Source: Cellvibrionaceae bacterium
Lineage (GTDB): Bacteria; Pseudomonadota; Gammaproteobacteria; Pseudomonadales; Cellvibrionaceae
Length of the DNA stretch: 64,000 bases
Direction: 5' to 3'
Assembly: GCA_021151525.1 (NCBI GenBank)
Contig: JAGKXD010000006.1
Span: forward strand, 22,004 to 86,003
Shown here: positions 24,852 to 34,513 of the stretch, piece after piece
Layout of the letters: the number at the start of each line of letters is the position of its first letter
Position numbering within the stretch: position 1 is the stretch's first letter
Notes under the pieces: generated by a model
What the model saw: only the letters and a program-made list of their open reading frames with translations
Database searches by the model: none
Told to the model about the DNA's origin: nothing
Made by a program: the position numbers and the translations under genes

Positions 24852-26321
24852 CTACACCAACACAATATCGTACTGTTCCTGAGTGAATAAATTCTCCACC
24901 TGGAACTCAATAGTTCGACCAATAAATGCCTCCAAATCGGCAACGTAAGCAGCCTCTTCATCAAGCAATCTATCGACAACCAACGGCGCTGCAAGCACCA
25001 AAAACTTCTGGTTATCGTAGGAGCGCGACTCGCGCAGAATCTCGCGGAAAATCTCATAACACACAGTCTCCGCCGATTTTACTTGGCCGCGACCGGCACA
25101 GACCGGGCAAGGTTCGCACAGCATTTGACCGAGGGATTCACGGGTTCGCTTGCGCGCCATTTCCACCAAGCCTAATTCCGACACGCCGGTAATGCGGGTT
25201 TTGGCGTGATCTTTTTCCAGCGCTTTTTCCAGCGTGCGCAAGACTTGGCGCTGGTGCTCTTGATCCTGCATATCGATAAAATCGAGGATGATAATCCCGC
25301 CCAAATTGCGCAACCTTAATTGGCGAGCAATAGCGGTGGCCGCTTCCAGATTGGTTTTGAAAATTGTTTCTTCTAAATTGCGATGACCTACGAACGCACC
25401 GGTGTTTACATCCACCGTGGTCATGGCTTCGGTCTGTTCGATAATCAAATAGCCGTTGGATTTGAGCGGCACGCGGGTATCTAGCGCGCGGCGAATCTCT
25501 TCTTCCACGCCGTATAAATCCAGCAGCGGACGACCGCCGGTATAGCATTCAATATGATCGACTAACTGCGGCGAATAGTTACTCGCAAAATCCAGCATTT
25601 GCTGGAAGGTTAAGCGCGAATCCACACGGATTTTGTCGATAGGTGCGCGAGCTAAATCCCGCAAGGCACGCAGGTAGAGCGGCATATCTTTATGGATCAC
25701 ACCGGGCACAGGAATACTGCTGAGCTTTTCGCTCAAGTCTGACCAAAGTTTCTGCAGAAAGGGGATATCCGCCAAAATAGCTTCAGCAGTAGCACCTTCC
25801 GCGACAGTGCGAACAATAAAGCCGCCGGTAACGGCATATTGCTCCGTAGCGCTGTCCATAATGGCGCGCAGCCGATCGCGCTCTTGATCGTCCTCAATAC
25901 GCACAGATACACCTATGTGGTTGCTATTGGGCATATAAACCAAATAGCGAGAGGACAAGGTGAGATGGGTTGTCAGGCGTGCGCCTTTGGTACTAATGGG
26001 ATCTTTGGCAACCTGAACCAAAATAGTTTGGCCTTCGCGCACAAGGCTGCGAATGTCGGGAATTTCTGCCGTGCGCGGCTCACCTTCGGGGGCTTCAGGC
26101 ACCATATCAGCCGCGTGAATAAAGCCGGTACGCTCCAATCCAATATCCACAAATGCGGCTTGCATACCTGGCAGTACCCGCACAACTTTGCCTTTGTAGA
26201 TATTACCGACATAGCCTTTACCGTGGCTGCGCTCGATATAAAGCTCTTGTACCACACCGTTTTCAACGAGCGCGACACGGGTCTCCACGGGGGAGACGTT
26301 GATAAGAATCTCTTCACTCAT
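24852..26321 (-). CDS. rng: Ribonuclease G
   Basis: A 489-residue RNase E/G-family endonuclease of RNase G length, with no long C-terminal scaffold. An S1 domain lies in the first 120 residues, the catalytic segment is MTTVDVNTGAFVGHRN with LDFIDMQ, and the zinc-link CEPCPVCAGRG is near residue 420. It matures the 16S rRNA 5' end and takes part in mRNA decay. The start is ATG 26321 (MSEEILINVSP, the usual family N-terminus); a longer in-frame start at 26378 is rejected. It follows maf by 28 bases. Confidence 0.96.
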   Translation of the reverse strand: MSEEILINVSPVETRVALVENGVVQELYIERSHGKGYVGNIYKGKVVRVLPGMQAAFVDIGLERTGFIHAADMVPEAPEGEPRTAEIPDIRSLVREGQTILVQVAKDPISTKGARLTTHLTLSSRYLVYMPNSNHIGVSVRIEDDQERDRLRAIMDSATEQYAVTGGFIVRTVAEGATAEAILADIPFLQKLWSDLSEKLSSIPVPGVIHKDMPLYLRALRDLARAPIDKIRVDSRLTFQQMLDFASNYSPQLVDHIECYTGGRPLLDLYGVEEEIRRALDTRVPLKSNGYLIIEQTEAMTTVDVNTGAFVGHRNLEETIFKTNLEAATAIARQLRLRNLGGIIILDFIDMQDQEHQRQVLRTLEKALEKDHAKTRITGVSELGLVEMARKRTRESLGQMLCEPCPVCAGRGQVKSAETVCYEIFREILRESRSYDNQKFLVLAAPLVVDRLLDEEAAYVADLEAFIGRTIEFQVENLFTQEQYDIVLV

Positions 26322-26349
26322 AGTGAAATTGCCTACCCTGCTTTTACCG

Positions 26350-26958
26350 TTAAATGGATTGCCAATAGGAAACGCCAAACTCTGCCAAAAGCGCTACCGT
26401 CTGCTCAATGGGTAAGCCCACTACGCCCGTATAACTACCACGAATTTGTTGCACAAATACCGCGCCTAAACCTTGGATCGCATAGCCTCCCGCTTTATCG
26501 CAAGGCTCTCCTGTTTTCCAATAAGCGGCAATTTCATGTTCATCTAGCGGACGAAAGACCACATCGGTCACCGAAAGTTTTATGCTGCATTGATCTTCTA
26601 TCACCACAGCCACTGCAGTCATAACCTGATGATCAGTGCCAGCGAGCTTACGCAGCATAAGCGCACCATGTTCAGCATCACGTGGCTTTTCCAAAATCTC
26701 GTTGTTGATGACAACAATCGTGTCTGCACCCAATACCGGAGCCACTTGCAACTGCTGACGTTCAACATTGGCCCAACCCGCACGTGCTTTTTCTTGTGCG
26801 AGGCGCTGTACATAATCACTTGGAGATTCATGAATCCGCGGCACTTCTACAACATCAGCGTTAATCACTTGGTGCGCAACACCAATTTGCTGAAGCAGCT
26901 CACGTCGGCGTGGCGATTGGGACGCAAGATAAATGGACGGAGGATATTGCGGGGTCAC
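26350..26958 (-). CDS. maf: Maf nucleotide pyrophosphatase (YhdE type)
   Basis: A 202-residue Maf/HAM1-fold enzyme. The signature ASQSPRRRELLQQIG is followed by GADTIVVINNEILEKPRD and KTGEPCDKAGGYAIQG. Maf proteins hydrolyse dTTP, UTP or modified nucleotides and delay septum formation when overproduced. The start chosen is GTG 26958, which has AGGAG 7 bases upstream; earlier in-frame starts at 27018 and 27009 add an unconserved leader. It lies between mreD and rng as in the standard cluster. Confidence 0.94.
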   Translation of the reverse strand: MTPQYPPSIYLASQSPRRRELLQQIGVAHQVINADVVEVPRIHESPSDYVQRLAQEKARAGWANVERQQLQVAPVLGADTIVVINNEILEKPRDAEHGALMLRKLAGTDHQVMTAVAVVIEDQCSIKLSVTDVVFRPLDEHEIAAYWKTGEPCDKAGGYAIQGLGAVFVQQIRGSYTGVVGLPIEQTVALLAEFGVSYWQSI

Positions 26959-27045
26959 GTCTGAACTCCTACTGAACGCAGTGGGTAATGCTGCTTTTAA
27001 AATTATCATTAACCGCAAGATTAACAGGCATGCCTTAAACCAGTA

Positions 27046-27534
27046 TTAGGTAATGCGATAGTGGCTACTCACACGCTCCAGTAACAGCCGCAGCACAGGC
27101 CAAATCAACGCACTGGTGAAAGCGGGGGCCAAAAATACCAACCCCGATAAGGGCCGGCCGGCCATGCTCTGCACCCAGTTTCCTGGCAACTGAGCTAATC
27201 CCACCAACACAAAAATCCAGCAAGACTCTTTCCAGAGCGCAAAATTTCGCACACGTTGATAAGACAATATGCAAATGTAGGACACAATCACCAATGAAAG
27301 ACTGTGCTGTCCAAAAACAGCACCCTCTAGCAAATCTTGATACAACCCCACAAAACACAAAAAAAATAAGCTGATGGTTAGCGGAAAAATCGATATCCAA
27401 AAAATGGCAACCAAAAGCACAAACTCAGGCCGCCACCAGCGCCAATCCAAGGGAAGTGGATAGACCGCAAGCACAAAGGCAATAGCAAAACTAGCCAGAA
27501 TAATAAGATAGCTATTCCAATGATGAGGAATCAT
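27046..27534 (-). CDS. mreD: Rod-shape determining protein MreD
   Basis: A 162-residue polytopic inner-membrane protein with about five hydrophobic segments, the normal MreD size. It works with MreC, MreB, RodA and PBP2 in side-wall synthesis. Sequence similarity in this family is low, but the position directly after mreC (one-base overlap at 27534) and the pattern PLPLDWRWWRPEFVLLV near the N-terminus support the call. Confidence 0.93.
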   Translation of the reverse strand: MIPHHWNSYLIILASFAIAFVLAVYPLPLDWRWWRPEFVLLVAIFWISIFPLTISLFFLCFVGLYQDLLEGAVFGQHSLSLVIVSYICILSYQRVRNFALWKESCWIFVLVGLAQLPGNWVQSMAGRPLSGLVFLAPAFTSALIWPVLRLLLERVSSHYRIT

Positions 27535-28412
27535 TAATGCGCCGCCGCAGAAGATGCTGACGAAGAAGAAGGAGTTTGATCTACCGGCTGGGTATGGGTA
27601 TCAAAGACCAACAACACATGACGGCTACGATCCAAGCGCGCCATTGGGCGAGCCACAACACGCGCAAACGCCTGACCGGAATTGCGCACAACCTGCTCAA
27701 CCTCTGCAACAGGGTAGCCAACTGGAAATCGCTCGCCCAGACCAGAGCTCACCAAAATATCACCTTCGCGGATGTCGGCGTTGATTGACACATGGCGCAA
27801 ACTCAAGCGGTTCAAATCGCCCGTACCTTCGGCAATCGCACGTACACCATTGCGATTCACTTGCACAGGAATGGCGTGAGTAGAATCTGAAATCAGCAAT
27901 ACGCGACTGCTGTCCTCATCAACCTCAACCACCTGCCCCATCAAACCAAAGGCATCAAGCACTGGCTGGCCTTCATAAACACCTTCCCGGCTACCACGAT
28001 TGATCATGACCACATGACTGAGCGGATTGGGGGAAACGCCCATCAACTCGGCAATCAACACTTTGTCCTGCAGCATATCTTTGCCATTCAGCAACTGACG
28101 CAAGCGCACGTTTTCCGCCGCCAAGGCTGCCATCTGTTGTTGCTTGCGCTGGTAAATCAGGACTTCAATTTTCAAGCGCTCGTTTTCGGCGCGCAGATCC
28201 TTTTCCGATGCAAACGCACTGCTACCCCACTCCCCCAGACGATGCGGAATATCGGTAACCTGATAAAAAGGAACGGCAAGGAAATTCAGTTGCTGGCGCA
28301 CTTGTTTGAGCCAAGGCGTATAGAGCCCGACTAGAATGAGCGCCATAGAGGCAGCAATCAACACCACTACTCGTGTGGTAATTGAGGTGCTGTTGGTAAA
28401 TAGGGGTTTGAT
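27534..28412 (-). CDS. mreC: Rod-shape determining protein MreC, apparent AUC start
   Basis: A 292-residue bitopic protein with an N-terminal helix (VVVLIAASMALILVGLY), a coiled coil (about 70-110) and a beta domain that links MreB to the murein synthases. Family proteins begin MKPxF and the frame here reads (I)KPLFTNSTSITTR. The matching first codon is ATC at 28412, with GGGAG 8 bases upstream. No ATG, GTG, TTG or CTG exists in frame between the upstream TGA and GTG 28367. That GTG would start just before the membrane helix and has no good ribosome site. Either AUC initiates or there is a base error. Confidence 0.9.
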   Translation of the reverse strand: MKPLFTNSTSITTRVVVLIAASMALILVGLYTPWLKQVRQQLNFLAVPFYQVTDIPHRLGEWGSSAFASEKDLRAENERLKIEVLIYQRKQQQMAALAAENVRLRQLLNGKDMLQDKVLIAELMGVSPNPLSHVVMINRGSREGVYEGQPVLDAFGLMGQVVEVDEDSSRVLLISDSTHAIPVQVNRNGVRAIAEGTGDLNRLSLRHVSINADIREGDILVSSGLGERFPVGYPVAEVEQVVRNSGQAFARVVARPMARLDRSRHVLLVFDTHTQPVDQTPSSSSASSAAAH

Positions 28413-28476
28413 GGCAGTATCTCCCGTAAAAGCAAAACGCTGGCAAATGCCAGCGCTTCATTCCAAATCTGGGATC

Positions 28477-29511
28477 TTACGACGACAGCAAATCAATGCG
28501 TTTGTCGTTCATCTCCATTGCCATACCGCCACCGCGGGCAACACAGGTCAATGGATCTTCAGCGACAATGAACGGCAGGCCAGTTTCGTGTGACAATAAA
28601 CGGTCGATATCGCGCAACAAAGCACCACCACCGGTTAGCACTACACCGCTTTCCGCGATATCTGAAGCCAATTCTGGTGGAGACTGCTCCAAAGCGCTCT
28701 TAACCGCTTGAACGATCCCCGCCAATGGCTCTTGCAGGGCTTCGAGGATTTCGTCTGAACTGAGGGTAAAGCTACGTGGCACACCTTCGGCGAGATTGCG
28801 ACCACGCACATCGATTTCACGGATTTCACTGCCAGCGAACGCGCAGCCAATTTCTTGCTTGATGCGCTCAGCCGTTGCATCACCAATCACACTGCCGTAG
28901 TTGCGGCGCACATAGTTAACGATAGATTCGTCGAAGCGGTCACCGCCGATACGTACAGAATCTGAGTAAACCACGCCATTCAAAGAGATAACGGCGATCT
29001 CGGTGGTACCGCCGCCGATATCAACCACCATAGAACCGCTTGCTTCAGCGACTTTCAAACCAGCACCAATCGCCGCTGCCATTGGTTCTTCAATCAAACG
29101 TACTTCGCGTGCACCGGCACCGATTGCAGACTCGCGGATTGCACGTTTTTCAACTTCGGTAGAAAGGCAAGGAACACTGATCAGAACGCGGGGGCTTGGG
29201 TTGAACCAGCTGTTTTCGTGAACTTTTTTGATGAAGTGCTGAAGCATTTTTTCAGTCACTTGGAAATCTGCAATCACGCCGTCTTTAAGCGGGCGAATGG
29301 CGGTGATATTGCCCGGGGTACGGCCCAGCATACGCTTAGCCTCAATGCCTACCGCTTCTACGGTTTTACGGCCATCGTGATGGCGAATCGCCACTACAGA
29401 AGGTTCGTTAAGAACAATACCGCGGCCGCGAACATAAATCAGGGTGTTGGCGGTGCCGAGGTCAATGGAAAGATCGTTAGAGAAAGCTCCACGCAAGGAT
29501 TTGATGAACAT
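28477..29511 (-). CDS. mreB: Rod-shape determining actin MreB
   Basis: A 344-residue bacterial actin, nearly invariant in the family. ATP-binding motifs DLGTANTLIYVRGRGIVLNEPS and VVDIGGGTTEIAVIS are present. It forms filaments at the inner membrane that place the side-wall synthesis machinery. First gene of mreB-mreC-mreD-maf-rng-yhdP. In Pseudomonas the divergent neighbour is gatCAB; here it is a GGDEF-EAL gene on the same strand. Confidence 0.98.
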   Translation of the reverse strand: MFIKSLRGAFSNDLSIDLGTANTLIYVRGRGIVLNEPSVVAIRHHDGRKTVEAVGIEAKRMLGRTPGNITAIRPLKDGVIADFQVTEKMLQHFIKKVHENSWFNPSPRVLISVPCLSTEVEKRAIRESAIGAGAREVRLIEEPMAAAIGAGLKVAEASGSMVVDIGGGTTEIAVISLNGVVYSDSVRIGGDRFDESIVNYVRRNYGSVIGDATAERIKQEIGCAFAGSEIREIDVRGRNLAEGVPRSFTLSSDEILEALQEPLAGIVQAVKSALEQSPPELASDIAESGVVLTGGGALLRDIDRLLSHETGLPFIVAEDPLTCVARGGGMAMEMNDKRIDLLSS

Positions 29512-29717
29512 GAAGATGCGGCCTTAATTAATCTGAATTAGCAACTGTGGCTGGTAAAGTGCGGCAGTATAAGGGAAATTTGCGCGTAAGTCGGCCTCTT
29601 TTTGCGCACTTTTTTACAAATTTTCAGCATTTTTTCACAGAAGCGAAAACTGGCCAAAACTAGGTGGAGACGGGAAAGAAGACAGCTTGAAGAAGACTAA
29701 AACCAAAGCGAGGGAAC

Positions 29718-32300
29718 TTAACGCATATCCGTCCAGGCTGATTCCGCCATCCACTCATCAATTTGCGCCAAAGCCATGGGGCGACCTATGTGATAGCCCT
29801 GAGCTTCATCGCACCCCATTGAGGATAGACGCTCTATTAACGCGGCATTTTCTACCCCCTCTGCAACCACTTTTAAGCTTAAGCTATGGGCGAGATGGAT
29901 AGTGGACTCTACGATCAATTCATCTTGTTTATCTTCCAGCATATTGCGAATAAACGAGTAATCGATCTTCAAGGTTTGTACGGGTAATTTTTTCAAATAG
30001 GCGAGCGACGAATAGCCCGTACCGAAATCATCAATGGATAATTGTGTACCCAGATCATGCAATTGCTGCAACACACGCAAGGCTCGCGCAGGGTCACTCA
30101 TAATCGAGCTTTCGGTAATTTCTAACTCCAAAGAATTCGCAGGCAACCCATATTTTTGCAACAAAGTGCGCACTAATTTGGGCATGTTTTCATCGAGCAA
30201 ATTGCGCGCGGATAAATTCACCGCAACACTGACATTCACCCCCTGCGAATGCCACAAACAGCACTGCGCGATACTTTTTTCAAGCACCCAAGCGGTGAGC
30301 GGATGAATTAAACTCGTCACCTCTGCGATAGGAATAAAATCATTCGGCGGTACAAAACCTAATTCGGGATGATTCCAGCGCAAGAGCGCCTCAAAACCAT
30401 AAAAGGTTTTGCTGTCTAATTTTACTTTGGGTTGATAATACAAACACAACTGATCTTCGCGAATTGCGCGACCCAACTCACTCATCATCGCCAAACGTTT
30501 TGGCGAATGCGGGTCAATTTCCGGCTTATAAACAGCAATACCAGACATTTGCTCTTTAGCGTGATACATGGCCACATCGGCAAAGCGCATTAATTCGTTG
30601 ACATCTGCCGCTTGAGTGGGCGCCAAGACTATTCCAATACTCGCACTAATTTCTGCGCAAAACACTTCCAAATCAAATTCCAAACGCAGCGCATCCAAAA
30701 TACAATGTGCAAATACAACTGCATGTTGTTGATTGCGAATACTCGGCAAGAAAATAGCAAATTCATCACCGCCCATGCGGGCCACTGTGCCGTGAATTTC
30801 ATTCATTTCTGATTTAATTCGCGGACCAATTAATTGCAACAAGCGATCACCCACTTGATGCCCAAGCGTATCGTTAATTTCTTTAAATCTGTCTAAATCA
30901 ATAAACAGCAGCGCCCCGAGCACCTCATCTTCACGCGCGTAAAAACGCTCTATTTCTTGGTAAATATAAGCGCGATTAGGCAAGCCTGTGAGCGAATCAT
31001 GCAGAGAAATATGTTCGAGGCGATGCTCATAACGCTTGCGTACAGTCACATCTTTCGTTGTACCCCACACCCGCGTCAGAGAATTGTTTTCGATAACGCC
31101 AACGCAGGATATTTGGAAATAATAACGACGGCCTTTGCTGTCCTCACGAATAATATCGTGATCCACCATTTGATATTTGTTTTTCACAAAATATTGCAAA
31201 TCAAACACGTAGCGCGTAGAGCCACTCTCACGCAAACCTTGCCCAAGTAGATCTTGTAGCGAATGAGCGCCCAACATGGTCACTAACATTTTATTGCCTT
31301 GAGAAAGACTGGCTCGCTCAGCCATTAAATCGACTTGCAGCTCTATGCTGTGATCTAAAGAGATCGGCGGCACCATGTCGTAACACCAAATGGCTTCGCT
31401 ACTGTTGGCAATAAAGGCTTTGTAACTCGCCTCGCTTTCTTGCAATTCGCGCTGCTGCTTTAACAAAATATCTAAGGCATTTTCTTCACGCGATCGATCT
31501 TGCAATTGAATAAGTACACGCTCTAATTCACCGTACCTGTTTCGAATAGGCAATAGGCTTGCACGCAGGCTAATTTTTTTATCAGCAAGATTAAATTTTT
31601 TGGCAGAAAAAGATTTAACAATGGTATTTAACGAGTAACTGAGATCTACACTCAGAGTTTCACAGGATCTATATACTTTTTGCAAAAGCTCTGGAAACTC
31701 AGTAACCGCAAGCAGTTGTTTATCACGCAATAGATTATAGCGGCCAATGGCTGCACTAATTTTTCGGGAATTAAGATCAAATAATTTTTCAAACGCATTA
31801 TTGGCTTGTAGCAAAACGCCGTTTGCATCTGTCATTAAACTTGCGATGGGGTTTTCGGCAAACAAGGTGCGCAACAAACTGCTGCTCGTCTCCACGCCAG
31901 GGTTCGCCAGCCAGTGCGTGTTGGGTACAGTAACGCCTTCAAACTGTCGGCATTTACCCTGCGTAAGCCGTCCAATAAAGCGTACCCGATATTCACCATC
32001 CTCACCGGAACACTTTACCTCGCAAGCACGAACACCTAGATCACAATCGACAGGGTCGGAATTGAACGTCTGCAAAAAGATATATCTGTCGGCGGGGTTC
32101 AATACTTCAAATAGCGAGGACAACTGCGAGAACGGATTCGAATAGCCCTTAAACACAAGCGGAAATTCTTTGGAAAAAGATAAGGCTCCCGAGTCAACAT
32201 CGAATCGCCACGCCGCCACATCAGGCGCCAAAAGGGCATATTCCAAACTGAGCGGATTAAGCTCTTCAGGGCTGGAGGAATGTGGTTGTTGGTAACTCAT
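29718..32300 (-). CDS. PAS-GGDEF-EAL cyclic-di-GMP protein
   Basis: An 860-residue cytosolic protein without membrane segments. PAS-like sensory regions fill about residues 1-420, followed by a GGDEF domain with intact MGGDEF near 510 and FIDLDRFKEINDTLGHQVGD, and an EAL domain with FEALLRWNHPELG, IDDFGTGYSSL and VVAEGVE. Both catalytic signatures look complete, so it could make and break c-di-GMP. No RxxD inhibitory site is seen just before GGDEF. ATG 32300 is preferred to TTG 32306; its ribosome site is weak. It stands alone, with a terminator upstream. The signal sensed is unknown. Confidence 0.92.
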   Translation of the reverse strand: MSYQQPHSSSPEELNPLSLEYALLAPDVAAWRFDVDSGALSFSKEFPLVFKGYSNPFSQLSSLFEVLNPADRYIFLQTFNSDPVDCDLGVRACEVKCSGEDGEYRVRFIGRLTQGKCRQFEGVTVPNTHWLANPGVETSSSLLRTLFAENPIASLMTDANGVLLQANNAFEKLFDLNSRKISAAIGRYNLLRDKQLLAVTEFPELLQKVYRSCETLSVDLSYSLNTIVKSFSAKKFNLADKKISLRASLLPIRNRYGELERVLIQLQDRSREENALDILLKQQRELQESEASYKAFIANSSEAIWCYDMVPPISLDHSIELQVDLMAERASLSQGNKMLVTMLGAHSLQDLLGQGLRESGSTRYVFDLQYFVKNKYQMVDHDIIREDSKGRRYYFQISCVGVIENNSLTRVWGTTKDVTVRKRYEHRLEHISLHDSLTGLPNRAYIYQEIERFYAREDEVLGALLFIDLDRFKEINDTLGHQVGDRLLQLIGPRIKSEMNEIHGTVARMGGDEFAIFLPSIRNQQHAVVFAHCILDALRLEFDLEVFCAEISASIGIVLAPTQAADVNELMRFADVAMYHAKEQMSGIAVYKPEIDPHSPKRLAMMSELGRAIREDQLCLYYQPKVKLDSKTFYGFEALLRWNHPELGFVPPNDFIPIAEVTSLIHPLTAWVLEKSIAQCCLWHSQGVNVSVAVNLSARNLLDENMPKLVRTLLQKYGLPANSLELEITESSIMSDPARALRVLQQLHDLGTQLSIDDFGTGYSSLAYLKKLPVQTLKIDYSFIRNMLEDKQDELIVESTIHLAHSLSLKVVAEGVENAALIERLSSMGCDEAQGYHIGRPMALAQIDEWMAESAWTDMR

Positions 32301-32309
32301 AGGCAACAG

Positions 32310-32343
32310 AAAAACTCAGGAATAAAATGTATCAGTCCTGAGT
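32310..32343 (-). terminator. Terminator after slyX
   Basis: A perfect 8-base stem ACTCAGGA / TCCTGAGT with a 14-base loop is followed on the minus strand by TTTTT. It lies between the slyX stop and the GGDEF-EAL gene, so the two are not one transcript. Confidence 0.65.
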
Positions 32344-32460
32344 CTAGCCAATGATTTTGATTTAGCTGAAAGAATTTGTTGCTATGGGAATTGCGTGAAT
32401 CAAAACTTTTGATGCCAGAAACGTCGCATTTATCAACAACTTACAAAAGCAGAGCCGAGG

Positions 32461-32679
32461 CTAATAGTGCGGGGGGCGCTCATTGGCAACCAGATCGCCG
32501 CCATCCCCCTGTGAAAACGAAAGTTCGTCAATACGCTTGGCCAGTAAGCGCATTTGTTGTTGCAACTGGATAATATCGGCGTCCTGCTTGGTAATCACTT
32601 GATTTAGCTGCTGAATCGTATCTTCTTGATAGGCGATACGGGTTTGCAAATCGATCAAATCTTCAGCGAAGTCATTCAT
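32461..32679 (-). CDS. slyX: SlyX family protein
   Basis: A 72-residue coiled-coil protein with the SlyX pattern DLQTRIAYQEDTIQQLNQVI and a C-terminal PPHY. The function is unknown. Two adjacent ATG codons (32682 and 32679) overlap the stop of the upstream hydrolase. The second is better spaced from GGAGAG, so translation is probably coupled. Confidence 0.88.
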   Translation of the reverse strand: MNDFAEDLIDLQTRIAYQEDTIQQLNQVITKQDADIIQLQQQMRLLAKRIDELSFSQGDGGDLVANERPPHY

Positions 32680-32681
32680 CA

Positions 32682-33860
32682 TTACTCTCCCAACACAGCA
32701 TAAGCGGCATCGATCAACCTGACCGCGCGCTCGTCGATTAAAATATTCTGCCCCATACGCGAGGTTACATAGCCGAAACCCAATTGGTAGTCCGGATCTG
32801 CAAAGCCTACACAACCACCCGCTCCGGGATGCCCAAAAGCGCGTTCGCCACGCCCGTAACGGCAATCAGGCCGATTAGCTTGCGACAACATAAACCCGTG
32901 ACTGAAGCGCAAGGGCAATCCCAATACCTGATCTTGGCTGAAGGTTTGCTCTTGCGAGCAAAGCGCCAACACATCGGGCGGTAACATTTCCCCATTTGCC
33001 AAGGCACCGTAAATAGCCGCGATTGCCTGCGCATTGGCATGAGCATTGGCAGCCGGAATTTGCGCCTGCCGCCAAGCTTGGGTATTGGTCGCCGTCATTA
33101 AACTGATGGGATTGCAAAAAGCGCGATTGGTGACGCCGCGCGGATCAGCTTTCATCAATTTGCCGAGCGCAACACTATCGGCACCATTGCTTTCGGTCAC
33201 AGTCATAGTGCGCTTTAAAGGACCGGTATCGGCAATCGCACTTAGCGCCGAATCAGGCACACCAAAATGGCAAACTACCCCCAAAGGTGCAGCGACCTGT
33301 GCTTGGAAATAATCGTTAAAACTCGCGTACCCACTCACGCGGCGCACCAACTCACCCAAAATCCAACCGTACATAAACGGTGAATAGCCCTGACCGCTGC
33401 GCGGCTCCCACCAAGGCGTTTCGCTGGCGGCAGCGGCGGTCATAGCATCCCAATTAAAAATCTGGTCATCGGTAATGTGTTGATGGAAAGCCGACAGTCC
33501 GCTGCGATGGGACAGCACATCGCGAACTGTTATAGCGGCCTTATCGCCCTGTGCAAATTCAGGCCAGTAGCGGGCGATGGGAGCATCCAACTCCAGCCTA
33601 CCCTGCGCCACTAACTGCAAAACACAGAGCGCAACCAGACCCTTGCCCGTTGAGAAAATATTGACAATGGTGTGCTCATCCCAAGGCTGATTAGCAACGC
33701 TCGCCAACCGATTGCTGCGCTCGCCCGCCCAGATATTCACTACCAACTCGCCCGCGTGATAAAGCGCTACACCTGCACCCTGCTCGCCTTGCGCAAAATT
33801 GGTCGCGAATGCATCGACAACCGGCTGCCATTTGGGCGACCACACACCTTCTACGTTCAT
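32682..33860 (-). CDS. Serine hydrolase, class C beta-lactamase fold / family VIII esterase
   Basis: A 392-residue cytosolic protein without a signal peptide. It carries the S-x-x-K motif as Ser70-Thr-Gly-Lys73, a Tyr motif in GQGYSPFMYGW and HPGAGG in the C-terminal KTG position. This is the pattern of family VIII carboxylesterases (EstB-like) rather than true AmpC enzymes, which are exported. It probably cleaves small esters. ATG 33860 follows a TTG that is less likely to start. It is coupled to slyX by overlap. Confidence 0.87.
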   Translation of the reverse strand: MNVEGVWSPKWQPVVDAFATNFAQGEQGAGVALYHAGELVVNIWAGERSNRLASVANQPWDEHTIVNIFSTGKGLVALCVLQLVAQGRLELDAPIARYWPEFAQGDKAAITVRDVLSHRSGLSAFHQHITDDQIFNWDAMTAAAASETPWWEPRSGQGYSPFMYGWILGELVRRVSGYASFNDYFQAQVAAPLGVVCHFGVPDSALSAIADTGPLKRTMTVTESNGADSVALGKLMKADPRGVTNRAFCNPISLMTATNTQAWRQAQIPAANAHANAQAIAAIYGALANGEMLPPDVLALCSQEQTFSQDQVLGLPLRFSHGFMLSQANRPDCRYGRGERAFGHPGAGGCVGFADPDYQLGFGYVTSRMGQNILIDERAVRLIDAAYAVLGE

Positions 33861-33970
33861 CAAAAAACCTTTAACTAAAATTCAGCCGGCATTCTAACAG
33901 TTGATTCGAATCTTGCGCGCTCAAATTATGACCTATACTAAATCGACACACCTTGTTGGAGAACATTGAC

Positions 33971-34513
33971 ATGAAGGGGATAGTATTCCGCGAGTTTACT
34001 GAAATGGTTGAAAGCCAATTTGGCGAAGAGATGGTGGATGATCTCATTGAAACCACTCAACCCCAATCTGGTGGAAGCTACACCACCGTGGGAACTTATG
34101 ATCATCGCGAATTAGTGGCAATGGTAGGAGTGCTTAGCGAGAGAACTGGCATCGCGGGTGATGCGCTTGTGCGTCAATTCGGAAAACATTTAGCAGATGT
34201 ATTTTCTAAAAAATTTCCCGCCTTTTTTGACGACTGCCCCAATATTATTGAATTTCTAAAAAAAATTGATAATCACATCCACGTAGAAGTAAAAAAACTT
34301 TACCCTGATGCAGAACTACCTAAGTTTTCTTATGTAGAACGCAGCGATCAGGAGTTTGAATTAATTTATGAATCACAGCGAAATTTTGCAGATTTAGCAC
34401 ATGGGTTGATTGAAGGTTGTGCGGCTTATTTTAATGAGGATTTTTTAATTAGCCGAGAAAACATGACAAACGAAAACAACATAGCTATCTTCAAATTACG
34501 CAGACTAGATTAA
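33971..34513 (+). CDS. H-NOX heme nitric-oxide/oxygen sensor
   Basis: A 180-residue heme protein of the H-NOX family: MKGIVFREFTEMVESQFGEE. The proximal heme ligand is His104 in DNHIHVEVKKLYPDA, and the propionate-binding Y-x-S-x-R motif is Tyr133-Glu-Ser135-Gln-Arg137. In Vibrio and Shewanella such proteins bind NO and inhibit a partner kinase, changing biofilm or quorum output. The start at 33971 has GGAGA upstream. The stop codon overlaps the ATG of the next gene (TAATG), so sensor and kinase are made together. Confidence 0.95.
   Translation: MKGIVFREFTEMVESQFGEEMVDDLIETTQPQSGGSYTTVGTYDHRELVAMVGVLSERTGIAGDALVRQFGKHLADVFSKKFPAFFDDCPNIIEFLKKIDNHIHVEVKKLYPDAELPKFSYVERSDQEFELIYESQRNFADLAHGLIEGCAAYFNEDFLISRENMTNENNIAIFKLRRLD

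Noticed and set aside
25839..26624. 261-codon ORF antisense to rng and maf
   Set aside because: It covers the opposite strand of two clear genes and has no domain signature.
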